Of a stretch of 64,000 nucleotides of DNA, positions 43,133 through 52,107 are shown piece by piece. The position numbers and the translations under genes were made by a program. The DNA lies in contig NZ_BATJ01000022.1 in assembly GCF_000467125.1 (NCBI RefSeq), positions 17,428 to 81,427 of the forward strand, given 5' to 3'. Under the pieces are notes generated by a model. That model searched no databases and was not told the origin of the DNA. It worked only from the letters and a program-made list of their open reading frames with translations. Origin of the DNA: Vibrio proteolyticus NBRC 13287 (GTDB lineage Bacteria; Pseudomonadota; Gammaproteobacteria; Enterobacterales; Vibrionaceae). Position 1 is the stretch's first letter; every line of letters starts with the position of its first letter.

Positions 43133-43906
43133 GTGGGAAAAATCGTAGCGATCGCCAACCAGAAAGGTGGTGTTGGTAAAACAACAACGTGTATTAACTT
43201 AGCGGCGTCCATGGCGGCCACTAAGCGTAAGGTGCTGGTGATAGATCTCGACCCTCAGGGGAACGCCACTATGGCCAGCGGCATCGACAAATATCAGGTC
43301 GAGGCCACCGCCTACGATCTGCTGGTCGAAGAGCTGCCGTTTGAGCAGGTGGTGTGCCAGAAAACCACAGGCTATTACGACCTGATCGCCGCCAACGGTG
43401 ACGTCACCGCGGCCGAGATCAAACTGATGGAAGTGTTTGCCCGCGAGATCCGGCTGAAAAACGCGCTCGCGTCAGTTCGCGATAACTATGATTTCATCTT
43501 TATCGATTGTCCGCCGGCACTTAACCTTCTTACAATCAACGCGATGGCAGCGGCTGACTCTGTGTTGGTGCCGATGCAGTGTGAGTATTTTGCGCTGGAA
43601 GGGCTGACCGCATTGATGGATACGATCAGCAAGCTGGCTGCCGTTGTGAATGAAAATCTGAAGATTGAAGGGTTGCTGCGTACCATGTACGACCCGCGTA
43701 ACCGCCTTTCCAATGAAGTGTCTGATCAGCTGAAAAAGCATTTCGGTAACAAAGTCTACCGAACCGTTATTCCTCGTAATGTTCGTCTGGCCGAAGCGCC
43801 GAGTCACGGCAAACCTGCCATGTATTACGATAAGTATTCGGCTGGCGCGAAAGCGTATCTGGCACTGGCCGGCGAAATGCTGCGTCGCGACGAAGTACCC
43901 GCATAA
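43133..43906 (+). CDS. parA: Chromosome partitioning ATPase ParA (Soj family)
   Basis: A 257-residue ParA-type ATPase that segregates the origin region with ParB and parS. The deviant Walker A motif KGGVGKTT is at residues 10-17, and the later Walker B-type block is FIFIDCPPALN. The start is GTG at 43133, giving MGKIVAIANQKGG. parB follows after 24 bases. Confidence 0.95.
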   Translation: MGKIVAIANQKGGVGKTTTCINLAASMAATKRKVLVIDLDPQGNATMASGIDKYQVEATAYDLLVEELPFEQVVCQKTTGYYDLIAANGDVTAAEIKLMEVFAREIRLKNALASVRDNYDFIFIDCPPALNLLTINAMAAADSVLVPMQCEYFALEGLTALMDTISKLAAVVNENLKIEGLLRTMYDPRNRLSNEVSDQLKKHFGNKVYRTVIPRNVRLAEAPSHGKPAMYYDKYSAGAKAYLALAGEMLRRDEVPA

Positions 43907-43930
43907 TTCAACCAATAGGAATTCTTCTGC

Positions 43931-44812
43931 ATGTCTAAACGTGGTTTAGGAAAAGGGCTGGATGCGCTCTTAGCCACCAGCTCATTTGCCCGTGAGAAAC
44001 AACACATTGCCACCCAGAGCCAGGCGTTGTCCTCCGATGGCGAACTGCGGGATCTGGCGATCACCAGCCTGCAGCCAGGGGTGTATCAACCGCGTAAAGA
44101 CATGGCACCGGAAGCGCTGGAAGAGCTGGCGGCTTCGATTCAGTCGCAAGGCATCATTCAGCCGATCGTGGTGCGTCAGGTCGCGGACGACAAATTTGAA
44201 ATTATCGCCGGCGAGCGTCGCTGGCGTGCGGCCCGTCAGGCGGGTTTACGTCAGGTGCCGTGTTTGGTGAAGAACGTCCAGGATCGGGCGGCGATTGCCA
44301 TGGCGTTGATTGAAAACATTCAGCGTGAAAACCTCAATGTGATCGAGGAGGCGCAGGCACTTGAGCGTCTGCAGGACGAATTTACTCTGACCCATCAACA
44401 GGTCGCCGATGTGATCGGTAAATCCCGCACCACGGTCAGCAATCTGCTGCGCCTGAACCAGCTGGATGATCAGGTCAAGCAACTGGTGGCGGAGAAACTG
44501 CTCGAAATGGGTCATGCTCGCGCCCTGCTGGCGCTGGAAGGCGAGCAACAATGTGAGATTGCACAGCAGGTTGCCAAAAAGCAACTGACAGTACGTCAGA
44601 CGGAAAAGTTAGTCAAAAAGTGTCTGGCACCCCAAGCTGACACAAAAAACGTGCCAGAAGACGCTGACGCACAACAAATGTCACATAAACTGAGCGAAAT
44701 TCTCGATGCTAAAGTGTCGATTGTGCGCTCGAAGGACGGTAAGGCTAAAATGACGATTAGTCTTGATGAGCCTCACAAATTAGAGCAGTTAATTGCCAAG
44801 CTCGAGAGCTAA
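43931..44812 (+). CDS. parB: Chromosome partitioning protein ParB
   Basis: A 293-residue CTPase-type DNA-binding protein that loads at parS. It begins MSKRGLGKGLDALL, has the ParB/Srx box GERRWRAARQAGL near 97, the ENIQRENLN motif, and a helix-turn-helix (TLTHQQVADVIGKSRTTVSN) near 155. The C-terminus dimerises. By eye I found no parS (consensus TGTTTCACGTGAAACA) in the window, so it probably lies nearby outside it. Confidence 0.95.
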   Translation: MSKRGLGKGLDALLATSSFAREKQHIATQSQALSSDGELRDLAITSLQPGVYQPRKDMAPEALEELAASIQSQGIIQPIVVRQVADDKFEIIAGERRWRAARQAGLRQVPCLVKNVQDRAAIAMALIENIQRENLNVIEEAQALERLQDEFTLTHQQVADVIGKSRTTVSNLLRLNQLDDQVKQLVAEKLLEMGHARALLALEGEQQCEIAQQVAKKQLTVRQTEKLVKKCLAPQADTKNVPEDADAQQMSHKLSEILDAKVSIVRSKDGKAKMTISLDEPHKLEQLIAKLES

Positions 44813-44909
44813 ATGAGATAATTGATTTAAATCAATTGTGCAAAAAATGATTTCTTGAACGAAAGTTGTCGGTTTGTAAACAAAATTGTAACTTTTTGCG
44901 GCGTTTCAA

Positions 44910-44937
44910 TTGCATTAAGTCCGACTCACCGTATAAT
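44910..44937 (+). promoter_or_regulatory. Predicted atp operon promoter
   Basis: TTGCAT at 44910, 16-base spacer, perfect TATAAT at 44932, some 60 bases before atpI. Confidence 0.55.
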
Positions 44938-44999
44938 TTTCGCCAATTTCCAGAGCCCGGAATCGTCAGGCTGTTGGAGTTAACTAGAGGTACGAATAC

Positions 45000-45389
45000 A
45001 TGGTAGCTGCGTTGGCTAGACCAGGACGAGAGCTTGCTAAGCAATTGTTAATGATCCAGTCCGGCGCGGTTATGTTTGTGGCAGCAGGGATGGCGGTAGC
45101 CGTGAATGCTGAATGGGGACTTTCAGCGCTGGTTGGCGGCGGCATATTTGTCGTGGCCAATGCGGTATTCGCGCTGTGTGCTTTTATGTTTAGTGGAGCT
45201 CGCGCTGCAAAGCGAATCACGGCCTCTTTCTACACAGGCGAAGCACTCAAAATCCTCATCACGGTTGCACTTTTCTCCGTTGCCTACATGTATATGCAGG
45301 TGGAACTTGTTCCCCTGAAACTAACCTATTTGCTGGCTCTAGGTATTAATATCTGTGCGCCAGTGCTATTCATTAACAACAAAAAATAG
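45000..45389 (+). CDS. atpI: F0F1 ATP synthase assembly protein I
   Basis: A 129-residue small membrane protein with four hydrophobic segments that helps assemble the c-ring. It starts MVAALARPGRELAKQLLM; AGAGG precedes the ATG. Its place as first gene ahead of atpB is typical. Sequence conservation in this family is low, so the call depends partly on the context. Confidence 0.88.
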   Translation: MVAALARPGRELAKQLLMIQSGAVMFVAAGMAVAVNAEWGLSALVGGGIFVVANAVFALCAFMFSGARAAKRITASFYTGEALKILITVALFSVAYMYMQVELVPLKLTYLLALGINICAPVLFINNKK

Positions 45390-45397
45390 GACGAGTT

Positions 45398-46210
45398 ATG
45401 GCTGCGCCAGGTGAAGCGCTAACATCGGCCGGATACATTGATCACCACCTTACCAACCTGTCTTTATACAAGCTGGGTCTGGTAGCGGAGGAGACAAGTT
45501 TCTGGAACGTACATATCGATAGCCTGTTTTTTTCTTTGTTTACAGGACTGATTTTCCTATGGATTTTCCGTTCAGTGGCGAAGAAGGCAACAGCAGGTGT
45601 ACCAGGTAAGCTTCAGTGTGCTGTAGAAATGATCGTTGAATTTGTCGCGGATAACGTCAAAGACACGTTCCATGGACGCAACCCACTGATCGCGCCTTTA
45701 GCACTGACTATCTTTTGTTGGGTATTTTTGATGAACGTGATGGACCTAGTCCCGATCGACTTCTTACCGTACCCAGCTGAGCATTGGCTCGGTATCCCTT
45801 ACTTGAAAGTGGTACCTTCTGCTGATGTGAATATCACCATGGCTATGGCTCTGGGCGTTTTTGCTCTGATGATCTACTACAGCATCAAAGTAAAAGGCCT
45901 GGGTGGGTTTGCCAAAGAACTGGCTCTACATCCATTTAATCACCCAATCATGATTCCGTTTAACCTGCTGATTGAAGTGGTCTCGCTGCTGGCGAAACCT
46001 CTGTCACTCGGTATGCGTCTCTTCGGTAACATGTTCGCGGGTGAGGTTGTATTCATTCTTTGTGCGGCAATGCTACCATGGTGGCTACAATGGATGGGTT
46101 CACTACCGTGGGCTATTTTCCATATTCTGGTTATCACGATTCAGGCCTTCGTATTTATGATGTTGACCATCGTTTATCTATCGATGGCACACGAAGATTC
46201 TGATCACTAA
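45398..46210 (+). CDS. atpB: ATP synthase F0 subunit a
   Basis: A 270-residue integral membrane subunit forming the proton half-channels next to the c-ring. Several helices are visible; the region SLGMRLFGNMFAGEVV contains the essential arginine (LGMRLFGN) near residue 209. QAFVFMMLTIVYLSMA at the C-terminus is a conserved helix. It lies eight bases after atpI. Confidence 0.96.
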   Translation: MAAPGEALTSAGYIDHHLTNLSLYKLGLVAEETSFWNVHIDSLFFSLFTGLIFLWIFRSVAKKATAGVPGKLQCAVEMIVEFVADNVKDTFHGRNPLIAPLALTIFCWVFLMNVMDLVPIDFLPYPAEHWLGIPYLKVVPSADVNITMAMALGVFALMIYYSIKVKGLGGFAKELALHPFNHPIMIPFNLLIEVVSLLAKPLSLGMRLFGNMFAGEVVFILCAAMLPWWLQWMGSLPWAIFHILVITIQAFVFMMLTIVYLSMAHEDSDH

Positions 46211-46271
46211 TATTTTTTTAAGCTTTATTTATCGGGCACTCTAAGCCAAAAACTACAAATTGGAGATAGTA

Positions 46272-46526
46272 ATGGAAACTTTACTGAGCTTTTCTGCAAT
46301 CGCCGTAGGTATTATCGTCGGTCTTGCTTCTCTTGGTACTGCGATTGGTTTCGCACTTCTAGGTGGTAAATTCCTTGAAGGTGCTGCACGTCAACCAGAA
46401 ATGGCTCCTATGCTGCAAGTTAAGATGTTCATTATCGCTGGTCTACTTGATGCGATCCCTATGATCGGTATCGTAATCGCACTTCTGTTCACTTTCGCGA
46501 ACCCATTCGTTGGTCAGCTAGGTTAA
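46272..46526 (+). CDS. atpE: ATP synthase F0 subunit c
   Basis: An 84-residue two-helix proteolipid forming the rotor ring. The loop ARQPEM joins the helices, and the ion-binding carboxylate is the Asp in GLLDAIPMIG (D61-like position). There is no adjacent Ser/Thr-Glu arrangement of sodium-type rings, so proton coupling is predicted. The start is the ATG at 46272, preceded by GGAGATA, not the in-frame ATG at 46260. Confidence 0.96.
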   Translation: METLLSFSAIAVGIIVGLASLGTAIGFALLGGKFLEGAARQPEMAPMLQVKMFIIAGLLDAIPMIGIVIALLFTFANPFVGQLG

Positions 46527-46597
46527 TCACTTTTAACGTAAGGCAAACTGCGGTTTGTCCCTGATTAACACTAAGTCCATTTAGAGGGGTAGCTGTT

Positions 46598-47068
46598 GTG
46601 AATATGAACGCAACTCTGCTAGGTCAAGCAATCTCGTTCGCACTGTTTGTGTGGTTCTGCATGAAGTATGTATGGCCGCCAATCATCAAAGCGATCGAAG
46701 AACGTCAGAAGAAAATTGCTGACGGTCTTTCAGCCGCTGAGCGTGCTGCAAAAGACTTGGAACTAGCACAAGCCAACGCTTCTGATCAGATGAAAGAAGC
46801 GAAGCGCACAGCAACTGAGGTCATCGAGCAAGCGAACAAGCGCAAAGCTCAAATTCTAGACGAAGCTCGCGAGGAAGCTCAGGCAGAACGCCAGAAAATC
46901 CTTGCGCAAGCAGAAGCGGAACTTGAAGCTGAACGTAACCGCGCGCGTGATGAACTGCGCAAACAAGTTGCAACTCTGGCTGTAGCTGGTGCTGAGAAAA
47001 TCCTTGAGCGTTCCATCGATAAAGATGCGCACAAAGATATTCTCGACAACATTACTGCAAAACTTTAA
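46598..47068 (+). CDS. atpF: ATP synthase F0 subunit b
   Basis: A 156-residue stator subunit: an N-terminal membrane helix (ISFALFVWFCMKYVWPPI) and a long charged coiled coil rich in Ala, Glu and Lys. The start is GTG at 46598, giving MNMNATLLGQ as in E. coli; GAGGGG lies eight bases before it. An ATG two codons later is less likely. Confidence 0.95.
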   Translation: MNMNATLLGQAISFALFVWFCMKYVWPPIIKAIEERQKKIADGLSAAERAAKDLELAQANASDQMKEAKRTATEVIEQANKRKAQILDEAREEAQAERQKILAQAEAELEAERNRARDELRKQVATLAVAGAEKILERSIDKDAHKDILDNITAKL

Positions 47069-47082
47069 GTCTGGGGGCGCAT

Positions 47083-47616
47083 ATGTCTGATTTGACTACT
47101 ATCGCACGCCCCTATGCTAAAGCAGCATTCGACTTTGCCGTAGAAAAAGGCCAACTGGACCAATGGGGTCAAATGTTGTCTTTCGCTGCGGAAGTTGCTC
47201 AAAACGCCCAGATGCAGGAACTGTTAACCGGTTCCGTTGCTGCCGATAAAATGGCAGACATCTTTGTTGCCGTTTGTGGCGAGCAAGTTGATGCAAATGG
47301 CCAGAACCTGTTGAAGGTGATGGCTGAGAATGGCCGACTTCGTGCCCTTCCTGATGTTTATGAGCAGTATTTTGCTCTGAAGCAGGCGCATGAGAAGCAA
47401 ATTGACGTTGAAGTCACTTCAGCGACTGAGCTTTCTCAGCAGCAACTGGCAGACATCAGCAGCAAACTTGAGCAGCGTCTTGAGCGCAAAGTGAAGCTGA
47501 ATTGCAGTGTAGATGAGGCCCTACTTGGTGGGGTTATTATTCGAGCCGGAGACTTAGTCATCGATAACTCAGCGCGTGGTCGTTTGAACCGCCTGAGCGA
47601 TGCATTGCAGTCTTAA
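47083..47616 (+). CDS. atpH: ATP synthase F1 subunit delta
   Basis: A 177-residue soluble stator protein linking subunit b to the top of F1. It begins MSDLTTIARPYAKAAFDFAVEKG and contains the family tail VDEALLGGVIIRAGDLVIDNS, matching the AtpH signature near the C-terminus. It is 14 bases from atpF and 13 from atpA. Confidence 0.95.
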   Translation: MSDLTTIARPYAKAAFDFAVEKGQLDQWGQMLSFAAEVAQNAQMQELLTGSVAADKMADIFVAVCGEQVDANGQNLLKVMAENGRLRALPDVYEQYFALKQAHEKQIDVEVTSATELSQQQLADISSKLEQRLERKVKLNCSVDEALLGGVIIRAGDLVIDNSARGRLNRLSDALQS

Positions 47617-47629
47617 TGGGGATTGGAGC

Positions 47630-49171
47630 ATGCAACTTAATTCCACGGAAATCAGCGATCTGATCAAACAGCGTATCGAATCTTTCGACGTTGTTAGTGA
47701 AGCTCGCAACGAGGGTACTATCGTATCGGTAAGCGATGGTATCATCCGCATCCACGGCCTGGCGGACGTGATGCAAGGTGAAATGATTGAATTACCGGGT
47801 GGCCGTTATGCACTGGCACTTAACCTCGAGCGTGACTCGGTTGGTGCGGTTGTAATGGGCCCATATGCTGACCTTAAGGAAGGCATGAAAGTAACAGGTA
47901 CTGGCCGCATTCTTGAAGTGCCAGTGGGTCCAGAACTGTTAGGTCGCGTAGTGAACACGCTGGGTGAGCCTATCGACGGTAAAGGTCCTATCGAAGCCAA
48001 ACTGACTTCGCCTGTTGAAGTGATTGCACCAGGTGTAATCGACCGTCAATCGGTTGATCAGCCTGTTCAAACTGGTTACAAGTCAGTTGACTCAATGATC
48101 CCAATCGGTCGTGGTCAGCGTGAGCTTGTGATCGGTGACCGTCAGACCGGTAAAACCGCGATGGCGATCGATGCGATCATCAACCAGAAAAACTCTGGTA
48201 TTTTCTCTATCTACGTCGCGATCGGTCAGAAAGCATCGACCATTGCTAACGTAGTTCGCAAACTGGAAGAGCACGGCGCGCTGGCGAACACCATCGTTGT
48301 TGTGGCATCGGCTTCTGAATCTGCAGCGCTGCAATACCTGGCGCCATACGCAGGTTGTGCGATGGGTGAATACTTCCGTGATCGCGGCGAAGACGCACTG
48401 ATTGTTTACGATGATCTATCGAAACAAGCGGTCGCTTACCGTCAGATCTCTCTACTTCTGAAACGTCCACCTGGCCGTGAGGCTTTCCCGGGTGACGTAT
48501 TCTACCTTCACTCACGTTTGCTAGAGCGTGCCGCTCGAGTCAACGCGGAGTACGTAGAACGTTTCACTAACGGCGAAGTGAAAGGTAAGACCGGTTCTCT
48601 GACGGCTCTGCCTATCATCGAAACGCAAGCTGGTGACGTATCAGCATTCGTACCGACGAACGTAATCTCGATTACCGACGGTCAGATCTTCCTGCAAACT
48701 GAACTGTTCAACGCGGGTGTACGCCCAGCGGTTGACCCAGGTATCTCAGTATCTCGTGTAGGTGGTTCTGCTCAGACGAAAATCATCAAGAAGCTGTCTG
48801 GTGGTATCCGTACCGCTCTGGCTGCTTACCGTGAACTGGCAGCATTCGCGCAGTTCTCTTCTGATCTGGACGAAGCGACGAAACGTCAGCTGGACCACGG
48901 TCAGAAAGTAACGGAACTGATGAAGCAGAAGCAGTACGCTCCGATGTCTGTCTTTGACCAGGCGCTGACTATCTTTGCGGCAGAGCGCGGTTACCTGAAT
49001 GACGTAGAACTGACTAAAGTTCTGGATTTCGAGGCGGCTCTACTATCGTACGCTCGCGGTCAATACGCTGAACTGGCAGCTGAGATCGACAAGTCTGGTG
49101 CTTACAACGATGAAATCGAAGCTCAGTTGAAGAAACTGGTAGACGATTTCAAAGCAACCCAAACTTGGTAA
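47630..49171 (+). CDS. atpA: ATP synthase F1 subunit alpha
   Basis: A 513-residue non-catalytic nucleotide-binding subunit. The start MQLNSTEISDLIKQRIESF and the P-loop GDRQTGKTAMAIDAI at about 169-183 are typical; the catalytic arginine region (VGGSAQTKIIKKLSGGIR) is near 370. The ATG at 47630 gives the E. coli length; an upstream in-frame ATG at 47600 is not used. Confidence 0.97.
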   Translation: MQLNSTEISDLIKQRIESFDVVSEARNEGTIVSVSDGIIRIHGLADVMQGEMIELPGGRYALALNLERDSVGAVVMGPYADLKEGMKVTGTGRILEVPVGPELLGRVVNTLGEPIDGKGPIEAKLTSPVEVIAPGVIDRQSVDQPVQTGYKSVDSMIPIGRGQRELVIGDRQTGKTAMAIDAIINQKNSGIFSIYVAIGQKASTIANVVRKLEEHGALANTIVVVASASESAALQYLAPYAGCAMGEYFRDRGEDALIVYDDLSKQAVAYRQISLLLKRPPGREAFPGDVFYLHSRLLERAARVNAEYVERFTNGEVKGKTGSLTALPIIETQAGDVSAFVPTNVISITDGQIFLQTELFNAGVRPAVDPGISVSRVGGSAQTKIIKKLSGGIRTALAAYRELAAFAQFSSDLDEATKRQLDHGQKVTELMKQKQYAPMSVFDQALTIFAAERGYLNDVELTKVLDFEAALLSYARGQYAELAAEIDKSGAYNDEIEAQLKKLVDDFKATQTW

Positions 49172-49214
49172 CAGGTCGGTGGCAGGCTCTGCCACCAACT
49201 AATGGAGAGTAACG

Positions 49215-50081
49215 ATGGCCGGCGCAAAAGAGATACGTAGTAAAATCGGGAGTGTAAAAAGCACTCAGAAGATTACGAAAGCGATGGAAATGGTAGCAGC
49301 TTCGAAAATGCGTCGTTCTCAAGATGCAATGGAAGCTTCTCGTCCATACGCGGAAACAATGCGTAAAGTGATCGGTCATGTGGCAAACGCAAATCTGGAG
49401 TACCGTCATCCGTACCTGGAAGAGCGTGAAGCCAAACGTGTTGGTTACATCATCGTATCCACAGACCGTGGTCTGTGTGGTGGCTTGAACATTAACGTGT
49501 TCAAAAAAGCCGTGACGGATATGCAGGCCTGGAGAGAGAAAGGTGCGGACGTTGAGCTGGCTGTAATTGGCTCAAAAGCAACCGCTTTCTTCAACAACAG
49601 CGGCGCGAAAGTCGCTGCTCAGGTCTCTGGTCTGGGCGACAGCCCGGTGCTGGAAGATCTGATTGGTTCTGTCAGCGTGATGCTGAAAAAATACGATGAA
49701 GGTGAACTGGACCGTCTGTATGTGGTGTTCAACAAGTTTGTCAACACCATGGTTCAGCAACCAACGATCGATCAATTGCTACCTTTGCCTAAATCGGACA
49801 GCGAAGAGATGCAGCGTGAGCATTCATGGGACTACATCTACGAACCTGAACCAAAACCTCTGCTGGATACGCTATTAGTGCGTTACGTAGAGTCTCAGGT
49901 TTACCAGGGTGTGGTTGAGAACCTTGCTTGTGAGCAAGCGGCTCGAATGATTGCGATGAAGGCTGCAACCGACAACGCGACTAACCTGATTGACGACTTA
50001 GAACTTGTGTACAACAAAGCCCGTCAGGCGGCGATTACACAAGAACTGTCGGAAATCGTTGGTGGTGCGGCAGCGGTTTAA
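49215..50081 (+). CDS. atpG: ATP synthase F1 subunit gamma
   Basis: A 288-residue central rotor shaft. The N-terminal helix AGAKEIRSKIGSVKSTQKIT and the C-terminal helix MIAMKAATDNATNLIDDLEL form the coiled coil that rotates inside the alpha/beta hexamer. STDRGLCGGLNINVF is a signature block. GGAGAG precedes the ATG. Confidence 0.96.
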   Translation: MAGAKEIRSKIGSVKSTQKITKAMEMVAASKMRRSQDAMEASRPYAETMRKVIGHVANANLEYRHPYLEEREAKRVGYIIVSTDRGLCGGLNINVFKKAVTDMQAWREKGADVELAVIGSKATAFFNNSGAKVAAQVSGLGDSPVLEDLIGSVSVMLKKYDEGELDRLYVVFNKFVNTMVQQPTIDQLLPLPKSDSEEMQREHSWDYIYEPEPKPLLDTLLVRYVESQVYQGVVENLACEQAARMIAMKAATDNATNLIDDLELVYNKARQAAITQELSEIVGGAAAV

Positions 50082-50116
50082 GCTTAGGTAAAACGAAACA
50101 GTTTAGAGGATTAACG

Positions 50117-51520
50117 ATGGCTACAGGTAAGATCGTACAGATCATCGGTGCGGTAGTCGACGTAGAGTTCCCACAGAGCGAAGTACCTAGTGTATATGAC
50201 GCTCTAAACGTTACGGACTCAAAAGAACGTCTGGTTCTTGAGGTTCAGCAACAGCTAGGCGGTGGCGTAGTTCGTTGTATCGTGATGGGTAGCTCTGATG
50301 GTTTACGTCGTGGAGTGGAAGTGGTTAACACCGGTGCTCCAATTTCAGTACCAGTAGGTACTAAAACCCTAGGTCGTATCATGAACGTTCTGGGTGACGC
50401 GATTGACGAGCGTGGTGAAATCGGCGCGGAAGAGACTTACTCTATCCACCGTGAAGCACCAAGCTACGAAGAGCAGTCAAACGAAACATCGCTTCTTGAG
50501 ACCGGTGTAAAAGTAATCGACCTGATTTGTCCATTCGCGAAGGGTGGTAAAATTGGTCTGTTCGGTGGTGCAGGTGTAGGTAAGACCGTTAACATGATGG
50601 AGCTTATCAACAACATCGCACTGCAACACTCAGGTCTGTCTGTATTCGCCGGTGTAGGTGAGCGTACTCGTGAGGGTAACGACTTCTACTTCGAGATGCA
50701 GGAAGCAGGCGTAGTAAACATCGAGAAACCAGAAGAATCTAAGGTTGCGATGGTTTACGGTCAGATGAACGAGCCACCGGGTAACCGTCTGCGTGTTGCC
50801 CTGACGGGCCTGACAATGGCAGAGCGTTTCCGTGACGAAGGTCGTGACGTACTGCTGTTTATCGACAACATCTACCGTTACACACTGGCAGGTACTGAGG
50901 TATCAGCACTGCTGGGTCGTATGCCATCTGCAGTAGGTTACCAGCCTACACTGGCAGAAGAAATGGGTGTTCTTCAGGAACGTATCACGTCAACTAAGCA
51001 AGGTTCTATCACGTCTGTACAGGCAGTATACGTACCTGCGGATGACTTGACCGACCCGTCTCCGGCAACCACGTTCGCGCACTTGGATGCAACGGTGGTA
51101 CTGAACCGTAACATCGCAGCGATGGGTCTGTACCCAGCGATCGACCCACTGGATTCAACGTCTCGTCAGCTAGACCCACTGGTCGTTGGTCAAGAGCACT
51201 ACGACATCGCGCGTGGCGTTCAGCAGACACTTCAGCGCTACAAAGAGCTGAAAGACATCATTGCGATCCTAGGTATGGACGAGCTGTCTGAATCAGACAA
51301 GCAAGTGGTATCTCGTGCACGTAAGATTGAGCGTTTCCTAACTCAGCCTTACCACGTAGCAGAAGTATTTACCGGCGACCCTGGTATCTACGTACCTCTG
51401 AAAGAGACTCTGCGTGGCTTTAAAGGTCTGCTAGCTGGTGACTACGACGACGTTCCAGAGCAAGCGTTTATGTACTGCGGTGCAATCGACGATGCTATCG
51501 AGAACGCGAAGAAGCTATAA
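50117..51520 (+). CDS. atpD: ATP synthase F1 subunit beta
   Basis: A 467-residue catalytic subunit. The P-loop GGAGVGKTVNMMELI is near 152, the catalytic glutamate block GVGERTREGNDFY near 186, and the DELSEED-like region DELSESDKQVV near 390. It starts MATGKIVQIIGAVVDVEFP. It is followed by atpC after 18 bases. Confidence 0.97.
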   Translation: MATGKIVQIIGAVVDVEFPQSEVPSVYDALNVTDSKERLVLEVQQQLGGGVVRCIVMGSSDGLRRGVEVVNTGAPISVPVGTKTLGRIMNVLGDAIDERGEIGAEETYSIHREAPSYEEQSNETSLLETGVKVIDLICPFAKGGKIGLFGGAGVGKTVNMMELINNIALQHSGLSVFAGVGERTREGNDFYFEMQEAGVVNIEKPEESKVAMVYGQMNEPPGNRLRVALTGLTMAERFRDEGRDVLLFIDNIYRYTLAGTEVSALLGRMPSAVGYQPTLAEEMGVLQERITSTKQGSITSVQAVYVPADDLTDPSPATTFAHLDATVVLNRNIAAMGLYPAIDPLDSTSRQLDPLVVGQEHYDIARGVQQTLQRYKELKDIIAILGMDELSESDKQVVSRARKIERFLTQPYHVAEVFTGDPGIYVPLKETLRGFKGLLAGDYDDVPEQAFMYCGAIDDAIENAKKL

Positions 51521-51538
51521 GGCTAACTAGGAGGCGAT

Positions 51539-51961
51539 ATGGCAGCAATAACCTTTCACCTAGACGTCGTCAGTGCAGAGAAAAAGCTTTTCTCTGGACG
51601 TGTTGAAACGTTTCAGGTGACCGGTAGCGAAGGTGAGCTTGGTATTTTCCATGGCCACACACCGCTGCTGACCGCTATCAAGCCTGGTATGGTGCGCATT
51701 GTGAAACAGCACGGCCACGAAGAGTTCATTTATGTCTCGGGTGGTATTGTTGAAGTTCAGCCTGGCACAGCGACTGTGCTGGCTGATACGGCAATCCGTG
51801 GTGAAGACCTTGACGCAGCGAAGGCAGAAGAAGCCAAGCGTCGCGCTGAAGAGAAGATTCAGAATCAGCATGGCGACATGGACTTCGCGCAAGCGGCCAG
51901 TGAACTGGCTAAAGCCATTGCTCAGCTACGAGTAATTGAGCTGACAAAGAAACGTCGCTAA
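51539..51961 (+). CDS. atpC: ATP synthase F1 subunit epsilon
   Basis: A 140-residue rotor subunit that also inhibits ATP hydrolysis. The N-terminal beta sandwich (FHLDVVSAEKKLFSG, GSEGELGIFHGHTPLLTAIKPG) is followed by a two-helix C-terminus. AGGAGG lies a few bases before the ATG. It is the last gene of the operon. Confidence 0.96.
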   Translation: MAAITFHLDVVSAEKKLFSGRVETFQVTGSEGELGIFHGHTPLLTAIKPGMVRIVKQHGHEEFIYVSGGIVEVQPGTATVLADTAIRGEDLDAAKAEEAKRRAEEKIQNQHGDMDFAQAASELAKAIAQLRVIELTKKRR

Positions 51962-51979
51962 TCTTTAGCAACGTGCAGT

Positions 51980-52006
51980 AAAAGGCGGTCATTTGACCGC
52001 CTTTTT
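51980..52006 (+). terminator. Terminator of the atp operon
   Basis: AAAAGGCGGTCA, loop TT, TGACCGCCTTTTT: a 12-base stem on paper with A/T flanks. Confidence 0.92.
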
Positions 52007-52107
52007 GCTTATTTTTTAAAGTAAATTTTCCCGCATCGTTTAACTAATCGACGCGAAGCCGCTACAATCTCCTCAAAAATTTTTTCACAATTCCAACAGG
52101 TCACTTT

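Noticed and set aside
43133..45000. Possible parS near parAB
   Set aside because: Scanned by eye for TGTTTCACGTGAAACA and close variants and found none in the window; a computed search allowing two mismatches would decide.
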